A DNA stretch of 64,000 nucleotides, taken from assembly GCA_036346275.1 (NCBI GenBank), contig CM070725.1, forward strand, positions 20,760,216 to 20,824,215. Reading direction: 5' to 3'. Position 1 is the stretch's first letter, and the number at the start of each line of letters is the position of its first letter. Shown here piece after piece: positions 22,569-33,524 of this stretch. The notes below the pieces were generated by a model, which was not told the DNA's origin, did not search any database, and saw nothing but the letters and a program-made list of their open reading frames with translations. Made by a program: the position numbers and the translations under genes. The DNA comes from Otatea glauca (lineage: Eukaryota > Streptophyta > Magnoliopsida > Poales > Poaceae).

Positions 22569-23384
22569 TGATGAGGACATCACTTCTTCGGGTACGCCCA
22601 TAGCAGCTGCTGCCACAACTCCTCATCCTATACAAGGACCGATCACTCGAGCTCGTGCACGTAAACTGAATTTTCAGGTTCTTTCGTTTCTTGGCATATC
22701 TAATGACTTGAAGAACTATTTGATGCTGCCTGAAACAGATTGTGTTATTCTGTTAAGGAATGAAGGTCCTAGTGCGATGATGGTGAATGGACACAAAGAT
22801 GATTGCAGAAAGGGAAGGAGTTTTCCATTTGACCACAAGATCCTGAAGTCTCCATGATTTCGGCAGCAAAGAGAGTGGTGCTACGTCACCCACGAATTGG
22901 TCCTTACCATGTAATAGAGTCTTTATTTAGAGATAAGAATAATAGGAAGGAGGCCTAGCTAAAGATGGAAAGGAATTTGAGGGAAGGTCTGATTTTCGGC
23001 CACAAATCAAGGCATGGCCGAACAGCCCTCCCCACTTCTTTTTATACCACGGCCGCCTCCAAAGAACTCGGATTTCATTGAGTTTAGCCCTTGTGCAAAC
23101 TTCATTCTTGATTGTGTCGGTTGACCACAGTAAAGACAGCTTAATCGTAATCCCACCTTTGTTTTTCGATTGCTTTTCATGTTATTCTTGCTAGTTCTTC
23201 GATTGCTCGCAGGAATTGAACTGTGTTCAGTTGACCGCGCTTTCGCAAAGTCAATAACCTTTTGGAGTTGGTTCGTGATTGCTAAGGCGCAACGTCGTCG
23301 GCGGTTGTAGTCGGATCGTGAGGGTCAATTCCACGAATCGATAATTATCTACCTCATCGAAAGATCGAGCACCCTTCTCACATC
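22569..23384 (+). repeat. CRM LTR, duplication copy 1
   Basis: Begins TGATGAGGACATCACTTCTT and ends ...TTCTCACATC. It contains the pol-tail coding stretch GPITRARARKLNFQVLSFLG to 22857. The 3' end and adjoining PBS are degenerate (CATCGTGGTATCGAGC where copy 2 has CATCAGGTGGTATCAGAGC). Confidence 0.85.
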
Positions 23385-24273
23385 GTGGTATCGAGCTTGG
23401 GTTGCTCGGTGAGAGATTTCTTGTTTTCATTAGTAGTAGATTGTTTCATCCCTATAGTCCGTAAAAGCCACAAAAAATAGTAGTAGGTCATCCGCTGTCC
23501 AAAACCATCTGCGTGCTCGCAATTTTCCTTTCAAGATTTGTGCTTTGAATTTTCGGTTGCATTGTCAAGTCTAGTTGCTGATTTCTAGTTCTAGTCGGTG
23601 TCTAGTTCATCCCTCTCTAGTGCTTCTGGATCCTTTTCAACCTTTCACATCAATTTTGTTCTTGATATCTTGTGTATTCTGCATCCTGCCTAGGGCATCC
23701 ATGCCGTGGTAGCCAACCGTCATTGTTTTGTTTCCTACCATAGAAGAACCTTCTTTATTTGATTTGGCCAGGAAGGAAAGGGTAGGATTCGTTACAAAAA
23801 AAAAGAGAAGAAAAAAAAATCTGAGAAGAGATCTCTTTCCCTAGTTGGGTTGGTTGGCGGAGATAAGAAAAGATCGGAGGAAGGAAAGTGTAGCTTTGTT
23901 TTGCTTCGGTCTGGCTTGGAAAGGAAGGTATAGGCCGCCCCTCTCTGGTTTTGGATCCAACTTTCCTTTTGAAAGTGGATTCGGATCTCCTCCGGACACC
24001 CTGCACGAAAACTACCATAACTTTTGCATACGACGTCCGTTTGGGCTGTTCGAGTACTAAAACGACCGGAACGAAAAGCTACATCCGAAAATCGACAAAG
24101 TCCAGCTCTGATTGGGTTCCCGAGGCCCTGAAAAATTCGTTCGACCCCAAAAAACATCGTTTAGGGCCTCAAAACGCCCCGGGAAGTTCGGAAAAAAATT
24201 TCGACCTCAGTTTCAGTTGTAATTTTTGCTGCTGTGTCCTGGGTTTGTGTACATCACTGCCTCGTAGACGGTT
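23385..24273 (+). other. Truncated CRM leader, duplication copy 1
   Basis: Matches the leader of the longer CRM element from 43596 to 44504. No gene. It stops at 24273 in GTAGACGGTT, after which CACTA transposase sequence starts. Confidence 0.8.
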
Positions 24274-26061
24274 AGATGGTATCGATTGTGCTTCCGATGA
24301 AAATAGGCTGCATGATTACAATCTAGATCAGATGTGTGGTGCAGAAGGGAACCGTGATGACAAAAAAGTATGGTAAATTCTGGGGCTTGATGGACTAATC
24401 ATAGAAACCTTTGTTCTCGGGCTGCAAGTTGAAATACACAAGGTTGTCATTCGTGCTTGAATTGCTGAAATTGAAGGTAAGCAACAGTTGGTCGGAGAAG
24501 AGTTTCACGTAGAGGAAAATAAGTTGCCGACAACCACCTACAAAGCCAAAAAGGTTCATTGTCCCTTGAGAATGGAAGTAGAAAGAATACATGCATATCT
24601 GAACTACTGTATCCTCTACCACAAAGAGTACGCAAACTTGTATGTATGTTCGGTGTGCAACACATCTCGGTACAAGTGTAAAAATGAATAAGATGATGAC
24701 GGTGAGGGCATCGAGATGAAGAAAAGACCTCCTGGAAAGGTGGCGTGGTATCTGCCTGTAATTCCCCATTTGAAGCGTTTATTTGCGAACCCAAATGAGG
24801 CAAAACTGCTGCATTAGCACTCGGAGGAGCGTAAGAATGATGGAATGCTAAGACACCCTGCTGATTCTACCCAGTGGAGAAACATCGATGGGGATTTTGA
24901 AGAATTCGGTGCGAAACCTAGGAATATAAGGTTTGGATTGAGTACAAATGGAATGAATCCTTTCTGTAACATGAGCAGCCTCCCTCCTTGGCTGTCTATA
25001 AAACAGAAGTATATTTTACTATCCATACTTATCCAAGGGCCGAAGCAATCTAGGAACGATATTGATGTGTACCTAGCACCATTGGTGGAAGATCTAAAAA
25101 CAACGTGAGTTCATGGGGTATAGTTATGGGATGCGTACAAATAAGAGAACTTCAATTTACACCGCTTGTTGTTCTACACCATAAATGATTATCCTGCACT
25201 TGCTAATCTGTTGGGCTAGAGTACAAAAGGAGCCAAAGCTTATGCACACTACTTAGATGATATCGAGAGTGTGTGGTTGAATCACTCACGTAAAACTATA
25301 TACATGCGTCACTGTAGGTTCCTTCGAAAAAATCACCCATATCGCAAGATAAAGAAACAATTTGACGGAAGGAAGGAGGTGGTATAGCTCTAAGGTCTTT
25401 AAGCGGGAGAGATATTAATGATATGGTTAAGGATTTGGGTGTTGCGTCAGAAAAGGGACGTAAATCGAGGATCCGTGAGAAGATCATCTGAAAGAAGAGA
25501 TTAATATTGTAGGATCTACCTTTTTGGGAGCACCTAGAAGTTCACCACTGCATTGACATTATACATGTAGAGAAGAATGTATGTGATAGCTTGATTGGTA
25601 GCTGAACAATAAGGGCAAATCAAGGGATGGTATCAACGTACAGGCTTGACTTGATCAATGTGGGCATCAGACCTGAGTTAGCACTGAATGAGACTGATAA
25701 AGGCTGAACATACTACGAACCTGATTATTACACTCTATCCAAGGCCGAGAGAACTAAACCATGCCAGTTCTTGCATGGTGTGAAGGTTTCGTTCGATTAG
25801 TCATACAACATGAATAGACTTGTTCGATGCAAGATTTGAAATTAATTGGCATGAAGTCTCATAATTGTTATGTGCTGATGACACAGATGCTTCTTGTCGC
25901 AATTAGAAATATTTTGCCGATGAAGGTCCGAGAAACAATCATGAGGATATATTATTTCTTTAACACAATTGCTTAGAAGGTCATCGATCTCGACGGACTA
26001 GATTCTCTGCAGGCTGAGGTGGTGATGACTCTATGTAATCTTGAGATGTATTTTCCTCGAT
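24274..26061 (+). pseudogene. CACTA (En/Spm) TNP2-like transposase, degenerate fragment
   Basis: Recognisable in order: TYKAKKVHCPLRMEVERIHAY (near 24535), a YCILYHKEYANLYVC-VC--SRYKCK block (24605-24680), LPVIPHLKRLFANPNEA (24755), HPADSTQWRNIDGDFEEF (24853), RNIRFGLSTNGMNPF, PPWLSIKQKYILLSILIQGP (24990), DVYLAPLVEDLK, then HLDDIESVWLNHSRKT. Further pieces follow down to LQAEVVMTLCNLEMYFPRS near 26050. This is the Tnp2 (PF02992-type) transposase of plant CACTA DNA transposons. Several stops and frame changes make it a pseudogene. No CACTA terminal repeats are visible at either edge, so it is an internal fragment. Confidence 0.85.
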
Positions 26062-27712
26062 CTGTAGACACCACGCGTACGAAAAAAGTCACAAATGAAA
26101 CTGACTGCCAAACATCCTGAATAGACTTCATATGTGCCCTAACTCATTTCGACATGTGTTTTGAATCCGTCTGAGTCTGTGTTAAATATTCCTCACAATG
26201 GGTGCCAATTGGTACTGTAGATTCCATGCGTACGAAAAAAGTCACAATGAAAATGAGTGCCAAACACCTCGAATAGACTTCAATGTGCCCAAGCTCATTT
26301 CGTCATGCGTTTCAAATCCATCCGAGTCAGTGTTAAATATTTCTCAAGATGGGTGCCAATTGGCATTGTAGACTCCAAACGTACAAAATCAAGGCACAAA
26401 TTGACACTTAGTGCCAAACACCATGAATGGACATCATATACGCCCTAACTTATATCAGCATGGGTTTTGAATCCGTCCGAGTCGATGTAAAATATCCCTC
26501 ATGATGGGTCCTAACTCACACTATATACTCCAAGCCTACGAAAAAAGTCACAAAATGAAACTGAGTGCCAAACACCCCGAATTGACTTCATATGCGAGCT
26601 AGCTCATTTCGGCATGCGTTTTGAATATGTTCGAGTCGGTGTTTTATATTCCTCATGACGGGTCCAAATTGGGACTGTAGACTCCATGCGTATGATAAAA
26701 AGTCATATAATGAAACTGAGTGCCAAACAGCCCGAATGGACTTCATATGTGCCCTAACACATTTCAACATGCGTTTCGAATATGTTCGAATTGGTGTTAA
26801 ATATCCTCACGACAGGTCCCAATTAGCGCTGTAAACTATCTGCGTACGAAATGGATGCACAAATTGACACTGAGTGCCAAACACCTCGAATTTCGGCGTG
26901 CGTTTTGAATCTGTCCGAGTAGGTGTTAAATATTCCTCACGATAGGTGCCAATTGGTACTGTAGACTTCATGCGTACGAAAAAGAGGCACATATTGGAAC
27001 TGAGTGCCAAACACCCTGAGTGGATTTCATATGCACCCTAGCTCATTTCGGCATGCATTTCAAATCAGTCCAAGTAGGTGTTAAATATTCCTCACGACGG
27101 GTCCTAATTGGCACTGTAGACTCCAAGCGTACGAAATCAACGCACAAATTGACACTTAGTGCCAAACACTAAGAATGGACTTCATATGTGCTCTAGCTCA
27201 TTTCGGCATGCATTTCGAATCCGTCCGAGTTAGTGTTAAATATTTCTTACGACGGGTCACAATTGGCACTGTAGACTTTTTACGTACGAAAAAAATTCAC
27301 ATAATGAAACTGAGTGCCAAACACCATGAATGGACTTCATATGTGCCCTAGCTCATTTCAGCATGCTTTTAGAATCCGTCCGAGTTGGTGTTAAATATTC
27401 CTCACAACAGGTTCCAATAGCCATTGTAGACTCTAAGAAAAAAGTCAAATAATGAAAACAGAGTGTCAAACACCCCGAATGGACTTCATAAGCGCCCTAC
27501 CAAATTTTGGCATGCGTTTTGAATCCGTCCGGGTGGGAGTTAAATGTTCCTCATGATGGGTGCCAATTGGTACTGTAGACTCCATGAGTACAAAAAATTC
27601 ACATAATGAAACTAAGAGCCAAACACTCTGAATGAACTTCATATGCGCACTAGCTCATTTCGGCATGAATTTTGAATCCGTCCGAGTTGGTGTTAAATAT
27701 TACTCACGATGA
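26062..27712 (+). repeat. Satellite array C (about 10.7 monomers)
   Basis: 155-bp monomers of the GTGCCAAACACC subtype. Many units have GCTCATTTCGG instead of ACTCATATCGG, so this block is a distinguishable subfamily. It ends at 27712 in TACTCACGATGA. Confidence 0.85.
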
Positions 27713-27862
27713 CTCAAAGAAGTTTCCCTACCGCGAACTTTGTACCGCGTGCATTACTCAGAATAGCTAGGAAAATAAGATAAGATAATAAAAAATAAGT
27801 AAATATTCATCGAAATAGCAGAATACTAAATTAAGAAATGCAAAAATGAAGAAAAGGGAACC
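27713..27862. other. Left flank of the inserted island, origin uncertain
   Basis: 150 bp, neither satellite nor LTR. It is contiguous with 32820 onward once the retrotransposon and one GAACC are removed. The right-hand continuation is plastid-derived, so this may be organellar too, but I do not recognise a plastid gene in it. Confidence 0.4.
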
Positions 27863-28644
27863 TGATGTGCACTAAGGTTGTCCGGACCTTCTAATGAGAA
27901 CGATACTATGATTTGGCTATGATTTGCAACCACAAGATCAGCAACCAAACAATCGCAACGTCACCACACGAGGCGATCAACCGAATCAAAGACCTGATCG
28001 ATCCTTGTACCTGCTGCAACCAAGAACAAGCAAGAACAAGGTGATAGCAATTTCAATCCAATAATCACAAAGAAAACAAGGGTGAGGTTATGTTTCTCAA
28101 CTCGGGTGGTCTAGTCGACACACGCAAGATTGAGGAGGGACGCACACGGGGTCTACCAAACACAACAAAACCTAAACCCCAACGTATGATGGTAGGGGCA
28201 TTATATAGAGTGGAGACCAGACTTGGGGCATGCCCAAAAATACGGTGACGCAGCACCTGACAGATTTGGCCTGTGATATTGTTCTACATTTTCCTGTCTA
28301 TCTAGAGCGAATTGGAAGGTGGGCTGGATCTATTGGAATGCTTATCTCCTAAGCATTCCAACGAGTGGTCACACGCCAAAAACGGAGTCCGGGAGCCCGC
28401 GTTACACCCATTTGAAGTTAGCGTGTTGCTGGATGGCCGAACCGGGTTTTTTGGCATCTTGGGTTTCCATACGTGTCTTCCTTGGCGCGTGGGCTGTCCT
28501 TGGCGTGTGTGCTTGAGGCGCTGGTTCTTTGTCGTGGGTTTGAAAGGCTGAGCTTCTGGATTAAGGCCCTTTTGCGATGAAGATGTCGCGGTCGGAGAGG
28601 AAGTAGTGGCAGTGATCGCATCCTTCGGGTTGATGTCCTCATCA
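27863..28644 (-). repeat. 3' LTR of the gag-protease element
   Basis: On minus it starts TGATGAGGACATCAACCCG (28644) and ends ...CTTAGTGCACATCA (27863). The pol frame enters it from the internal side. It is 782 bp, shorter than the 5' LTR (821 bp); a segment near 32360-32400 in the 5' LTR is missing here. Confidence 0.9.
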
Positions 28645-30722
28645 TCCTCCCCTTCTTGAATTGGAGTCGTCCTCGACTCCTTCTCATTTGCCTGGAAAAG
28701 GTTAGTGACAACAGGAGGCAAAGAAACAGATGGTTGCAAACCTGTAGTGGTGCCATCATGCGCAATGACATTGCTAGCTAACAAAACAACACCTTTTAAT
28801 TTACGATCAGATTTATCATTTGTTGTTTTAGGTGAATTTAATTGTTTTGCCACACTTTTAATTTTAGTGTCATTACAAACGTGCTCTTTCTTAGCATGTT
28901 GTGTAGCAACCTTATGTAACTCAGCAGGCGTCATTCGTTCCAAAATTATTTTCTTCCCCTTAAGCATGAAAGTGTACTGATTGGTCCTACCATGATGTGT
29001 GGCATCTATATCATATATCCACGGTCTACCCAATAAAAGAGAACAAGCATCCATGGGTACAACATCGCAAACAACATGATCATGATATGAACTGATAGAA
29101 ATAGGTACTCGAACGGTTTTTGTTACCTTAACTTGACCATTAGAGTTGAGCCACTCAATCTCGTATGGTTGTTGTAGCGGACATGTGCCAAGCCAAGCTT
29201 CTCGACCATGCTCACACTAGCAAGGTTGTTGCAACTACCACCATCAACAATAACATGACTGCTCATTCATTGACTACAAACTTTATTTGGAAGATGGTAT
29301 GGCGCTGATTTGGCTCATCACGTGTGGGTTGCACATGCAGTACTCGTGTGACAACAAGAGCTGGATACTTCTCTGCCGAGGCAGCATCGCAAATCTCTTC
29401 TTCTTGTTCTGCAGTGTTAGTGACAGCAAAAGCATATTCATTTTCGTTAATGTCACTAGCACTAGAATACTCACCATTTTCTCGTATTATTAGAGCACAT
29501 TGGTTTGGACAATCGCGCATCACATGACCATGTCCCTTGCATCGAAAACATTGTATTCTCTTGTTCGTCCAGTAGTTGCAACGGATGATGCACTCTTCGC
29601 GGAGTTTGTTTTGCAGCTGATTTACTTGGCTCCGGAAGGTGTGTCGGTGTAGAGGAGACATGGGCAACAGGTGAAGGCGTATGTCCCGGAACAGAAGATG
29701 CCACCTTCGTTTGGATGGGGACCGACTTGGATGTGAAAGAGCCTCCAAGATTACCTTGTGTCGTCGATCATCGACCCAATACTTCCCTTTCTGCTTTCAA
29801 AGCAAGATGATACAAACGAGTGATAGAATTGTATTCTTTATAATTAAGTATGTCCTGTATCTCTCGGTTAAGCCCACCCAAAAACCTAGCCATTTTCGCA
29901 TCTTCACTCTCTTCTAATCCACAGCGCAACATGCCAATTTGCAATCCCTGATAATATTCCTCAACCGTTTTATCACCTTGCTTAAAACACTGCATTTTAT
30001 TCAATAAATCATGAGCATAGTATGTAGGAACAAATCTAGCCCTCATGGTACGCTTCAACCCATCCCAAGTTGTAGGTACATCACGGTTGGCTCTACAAAG
30101 TTCTTTCCACCAAATAGATGCAAAGCCAGTAAATTCACTAGTGGCAGTAGCGCGAACCCTTCTACGCTCAGAGAAGTCATAGCAAGAAAATTTTTGATCT
30201 ACCGCCAACTGCCAATCTAGATAAACATCAGGATTATAAATTCCATCAAAAGGAAGCATAATAAATTTCATTTTTGCCATAGAATCATCACGTTCTTCCC
30301 TTTGATCATGCTGATTTCTAGCCATACCTTGCCTGTTATTGCGGAGTCGATGATGATGTCGGCCGTTGTTCACATTTACCATGTAGTCGTCTTCGGTGTC
30401 GGCGGTGTAGTTGTTCTCCTCTTGATCCACCCCGTTTAAAGGAGCAGGGACAACCGGTGGAGCGCCGTGTTGGCCCAAAGCATGACCAGCGGCTCCATTG
30501 GGGGGTAGCACCCTGAAGAAGTTGTGCTAGCTGTGCTTGAAGCTCAGTGAGGGGTGCCAATTGCGTCTGAATCGCATCAAGGGTGTCACGAGTTCGCATC
30601 TCATGCTGATTGTGCATCCTCTTGAAGTGAGTGACCCAACGCCGTTCCTTTGGTGTGAGAGGGTCCTCATGTTCACTCCCACTATCGTCGTTGCTCCCAT
30701 GATTGCTTGGAATACCTGCCAT
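28645..30722 (-). pseudogene. Gag-protease polyprotein of the non-autonomous element, frameshifted
   Basis: Starts MAGIPSNHGSNDDSGSEHED at 30722. The gag core is at about 30260-29780 (DGIYNPDVYLDWQ, ATSEFTGFASIWWKELCR, RFVPTYYAHDLLNKMQ, LGGLNREIQDIL). A CCHC zinc knuckle CFRCKGHGHVMRDC is near 29550. The protease is shown by DGGSCNNLASVSMVEKLGL near 29240-29180 and MDACSLLLGRPWIYD near 29050. The last piece runs through ESRTTPIQEGEDDEDI into the LTR. Frameshifts occur near 30500, 29760 and 29265. Gag packages the RNA, and the protease would cut the polyprotein. Confidence 0.85.
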
Positions 30723-31985
30723 GGTTAGGAGCAACAAACATAGAACTCACAAGAGGGTTAGTTCCTATGGACTACTAATATATGGGCCGTGGATGATCTC
30801 ACGCGCTCAAGCTAACACAAAGTTCTTACCAGTTCTTACCCTACAGCTTGTCAAGGTCTGATAGGATAATGACGGTAACCTGCACTCAAAGGTGACAAAG
30901 CGATTGCAAGGTACTTTTCCTGTGGTTAATAGTAAGTGGAGTTTGGACATGTATTATTTGTAGCAAAGGAAAAACTAGAACCACACTAGTCAAAACAATT
31001 TGAAGGAATGTTCAACGGCGGTACGTGCTAGTCCTAGGCTAGACCGTGCTAGAGACGCGAGCCTAGACAGTAAAGAAGTCACAGAACAGCAACCAAGACG
31101 TTCTCAATGCACAAGCAACAACTAAGGCTCCTTTCTTCCCTCTTTTTTTTTGATTTTTTTAAATTTTTTTGGGAGCCCTAGACTGAAAACATGACTAAAA
31201 AAAGGACTCCAGAGAAGTATTCACTACACACACTTTTTTTGACCAGGGGTAAAAGAGTAATTAAAAGATTCTCTCTCTCTCTCTCTCTAGTCTTTGATCT
31301 GTGCACCAAAATTTGATGGATTGGTCAAGTGCAGCAAGATGGCGTGGAGAGAGCAGAAAGATGGTTCGTCTCAGATTCCTTTTTTTTTTATTTTCTTTTG
31401 TTTTTTTGATGAAGCAAAGGCTTGCACGGTTTGATATGGATATGGGTGGCAACAGAACAAACGCCAAAGATAAAAACAAACCAGCTTTCAAGGTAGATAT
31501 GGAAATGACCACTAGATGAGTGCTATATTTGGAGGGAAAAGGTGGATATGTTTGGCTATATATGGAAAACTTCGGTGAGTTTTGGTGGAACACAGATTGG
31601 AAGGAAAGAACCGAGCTGGTTGGGGAAAACGTGGGCTTCTACGGTTTGATCTTGCGTGATGGAATTTGGGGTGTTCTGGTGGAAGGCTCTAGGTTTTGCG
31701 GGAAGAAGATGGCAGCACAACTAGACGCACGAACAACATGACGCTGTGACGAAAACGTGAATAGAACTCGAAACTCTAAAGATCAAACGCTAAGACCAGC
31801 AACGACACAACGATGAAACACAAATTCAAAAAGAATTAAACTAGGTAGTAATAGTAAAGGCTAAAAGGGGCTCGGATTAGATCGAATACAAGACGAACAT
31901 AATTTTTTTGGGCTATTTTTCTGGACTCTAGGACGAACAAGATGAACTAAACAAGGATAAGGGTGTTCTCACCAGGCAACCGTCG
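30723..31985 (-). other. Leader of the gag-protease element
   Basis: About 1.26 kb without a gene between gag and PBS. It contains a CT microsatellite at 31270-31288 and several T-rich tracts. Confidence 0.7.
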
Positions 31986-31997
31986 CTCTGATACCAC
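31986..31997 (-). other. Primer binding site (initiator tRNA-Met)
   Basis: CTCTGATACCAC on plus, the complement of TGGTATCAGAG, adjoining the 5' LTR end at 31999. Confidence 0.8.
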
Positions 31998-31998
31998 T

Positions 31999-32819
31999 TG
32001 ATGTGCACTAAGGTTGTCCCGACCTTCTGATGAAAACGATACTATGATTTGGAACCACAAGATCAACAACGAAACAATCGCAACGTCACCACACGAGGCG
32101 ATCAACCGAATCAAAGACCCGATCGATCCTTGTACCTGCTGCAACCAAGAACATGCAAGAACAAGGTGATAGCAATTTCAATCCAATAATCTCAAAGAAA
32201 ACAAGGATGAGGTTCTATTTCTCAACTCGGGTGGTCTAGTCGACACACGCAAGATGGAGGAGGGATGCACACGGGGTCTACCAAACACAACAAAACCTAA
32301 ACCCCAACGTATGACGGCAGGGGCATTATATAGAGTGGAGACTAGACTTGGAGCGTCCAAAATAAGGTCGGCCACCACGTAACCCTTACCATACATAGGC
32401 CATGGGCCCAAAAATACGGTGACGCAACACCTGACAGATTTGACCCGTGATATTGTTCTGCGTTTTACCATCTATCTGGAGCGAATTGGAAGGTGGGGCT
32501 GGATCTATTGGAAAGATTATCTCCTAAGCTTTCTAACGGGTGGTCACACGCTGAAAACGGAGTCCGGGAGCCCGAGTTACACCCATTTGATGTTGGCGTT
32601 CTGCTAGATGGCCGAACCGGGTTTTTTGGCATCTTGGGTTTCCATACGAGTCTTCCTTGGTGCATGGGCTGTCCTTGGCATGTGTGCTTGAGGCGCTGGT
32701 TCTTTGTCGTGGGCTTGAAAGGCTGAGCTTCTAGATTAAGGCTCTTTTGCGATGAAGATGTCGCAGTTGGAGAGGAAGTAGTGGCAGCGGTTGTATCCTT
32801 CGGGTTGATGTCCTCATCA
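31999..32819 (-). repeat. 5' LTR of the gag-protease element
   Basis: 821 bp with the same termini as the 3' LTR. It is immediately followed by the GAACC target-site duplication and plastid-derived DNA. Confidence 0.9.
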
Positions 32820-32879
32820 GAACCTAATCTCATCTCCTTCTATACCATAAAGAAAAGAACCAGAGATTTTTGCCCTTTT

Positions 32880-33215
32880 CTAAAAAGAAGTGCCTACTCA
32901 CTTGTTACACAACAACTCATTAGAGGAAGAGCCAAGCAAGGGGGACAACGAGTAGGAGAAATGGAAGTTTGGGTTTTAGAAGGATTTGGTGTTGCTCATA
33001 TTTTACCAGAGATACTTACTTATAAATCTGATCATCTTATAGCTCGCCAAGAAATACTTAATTCTACGATCTGTGAAAAAAGAGTACCTAATCACGAGGA
33101 TCCTCCAGAATCTTTTTGAGTGCTCGTTCGAGAGCTATGATCTTTGGCTCTAGAACTGAATCATTTCCTTGTATCTGAGAAGAATTCCAAGTTAATTGGG
33201 AGGAAGATTACTATA
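32880..33215 (+). pseudogene. rpoB: Plastid rpoB 3' end, nuclear copy
   Basis: The translation gives YSLVTQQLIRGRAKQGGQRV, GEMEVWVLEGFGVAHILPE, LTYKSDHLIARQEIL and NHEDPPESF, then (past a TGA at 33117) LALELNHFLVSEKNFQVN. This is the conserved C-terminal end of the plastid RNA polymerase beta subunit in its grass-type form. CGA-to-TGA changes have made stops at 33117 and near 33138, consistent with decay of methylated nuclear DNA. The match fades upstream of about 32880. It is a nuclear plastid insert, not a functional gene. Confidence 0.85.
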
Positions 33216-33339
33216 TAACATAGTTATCCCTTTGATCTGTTTACTATATAACATACCAATAACGGAGTAGTATTTCTTATAAAAAGGATTCGATCTATAA
33301 TCGATCGAAGTAATGGGTCTTCCCTTGTGGTAATAAATT

Positions 33340-33412
33340 GCCTACTTAACTCAGTGGTTAGAGTATTGCTTTCATACGGTTGGAGTCTTTGGTTCAAATA
33401 CAATAGTAGGAA
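33340..33412 (+). pseudogene. trnM-CAU: Plastid trnM-CAU, nuclear copy with altered stem
   Basis: CCTACTTAACTCAGTGGTTA, then GAGTATTGCTTTCATACGG with anticodon CAT, then GGTTCAAATACAATAGTAGG. Relative to the expected plastid gene, bases after the anticodon arm (GGTTGGAGTCTTT) differ, which would weaken folding. Its position next to atpE, with the two genes converging, is the plastid order. Nuclear expression is not expected. Confidence 0.8.
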
Positions 33413-33524
33413 GGTAGGTAGAAAAATTACTAGATAGCATTGGACCTACTTCGCTTCGCTATCTAATAACATTTTCTACCCCTCTTCCCATTTTCTTTGT
33501 ATCAACTAAACCTTTGGATTGTCT

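Larger units (their letters stand above)
14638..24273 (+). repeat. Segmental duplication, copy 1 (~9.64 kb)
   Basis: Near-identical to 34825-44504 over its whole length: satellite, gag-only CRM element, satellite, CRM LTR and leader, in the same order and orientation, about 20.2 kb apart. The left edge abuts Tekay-like sequence and the right edge abuts CACTA sequence. Copy 1 carries many more small deletions than copy 2, breaking its gag frame and its PBS. Confidence 0.9.
27863..32819 (-). mobile_element. Complete non-autonomous CRM-type element with gag and protease only
   Basis: 3' LTR 27863-28644, gag-protease region, leader, PBS, 5' LTR 31999-32819, all on minus. A perfect 5-bp target-site duplication GAACC lies at 27858-27862 and 32820-32824. 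The coding region passes from gag and protease straight to the pol tail (ESRTTPIQEGEDDEDINPKD) with no RT, RNase H or integrase. It is a different family from the gag-only element: different LTR body, and gag with a zinc knuckle. It would need a full-length CRM element to move. Confidence 0.9.

Noticed and set aside
31270..31288. CT microsatellite as a regulatory element
   Set aside because: Simple repeat in an element leader; nothing beyond composition supports a function.
33340..33412. Possible functional tRNA-Met gene
   Set aside because: It is part of a plastid-derived insert next to atpE and has changes in the anticodon-arm and variable region; annotated as a pseudogene.
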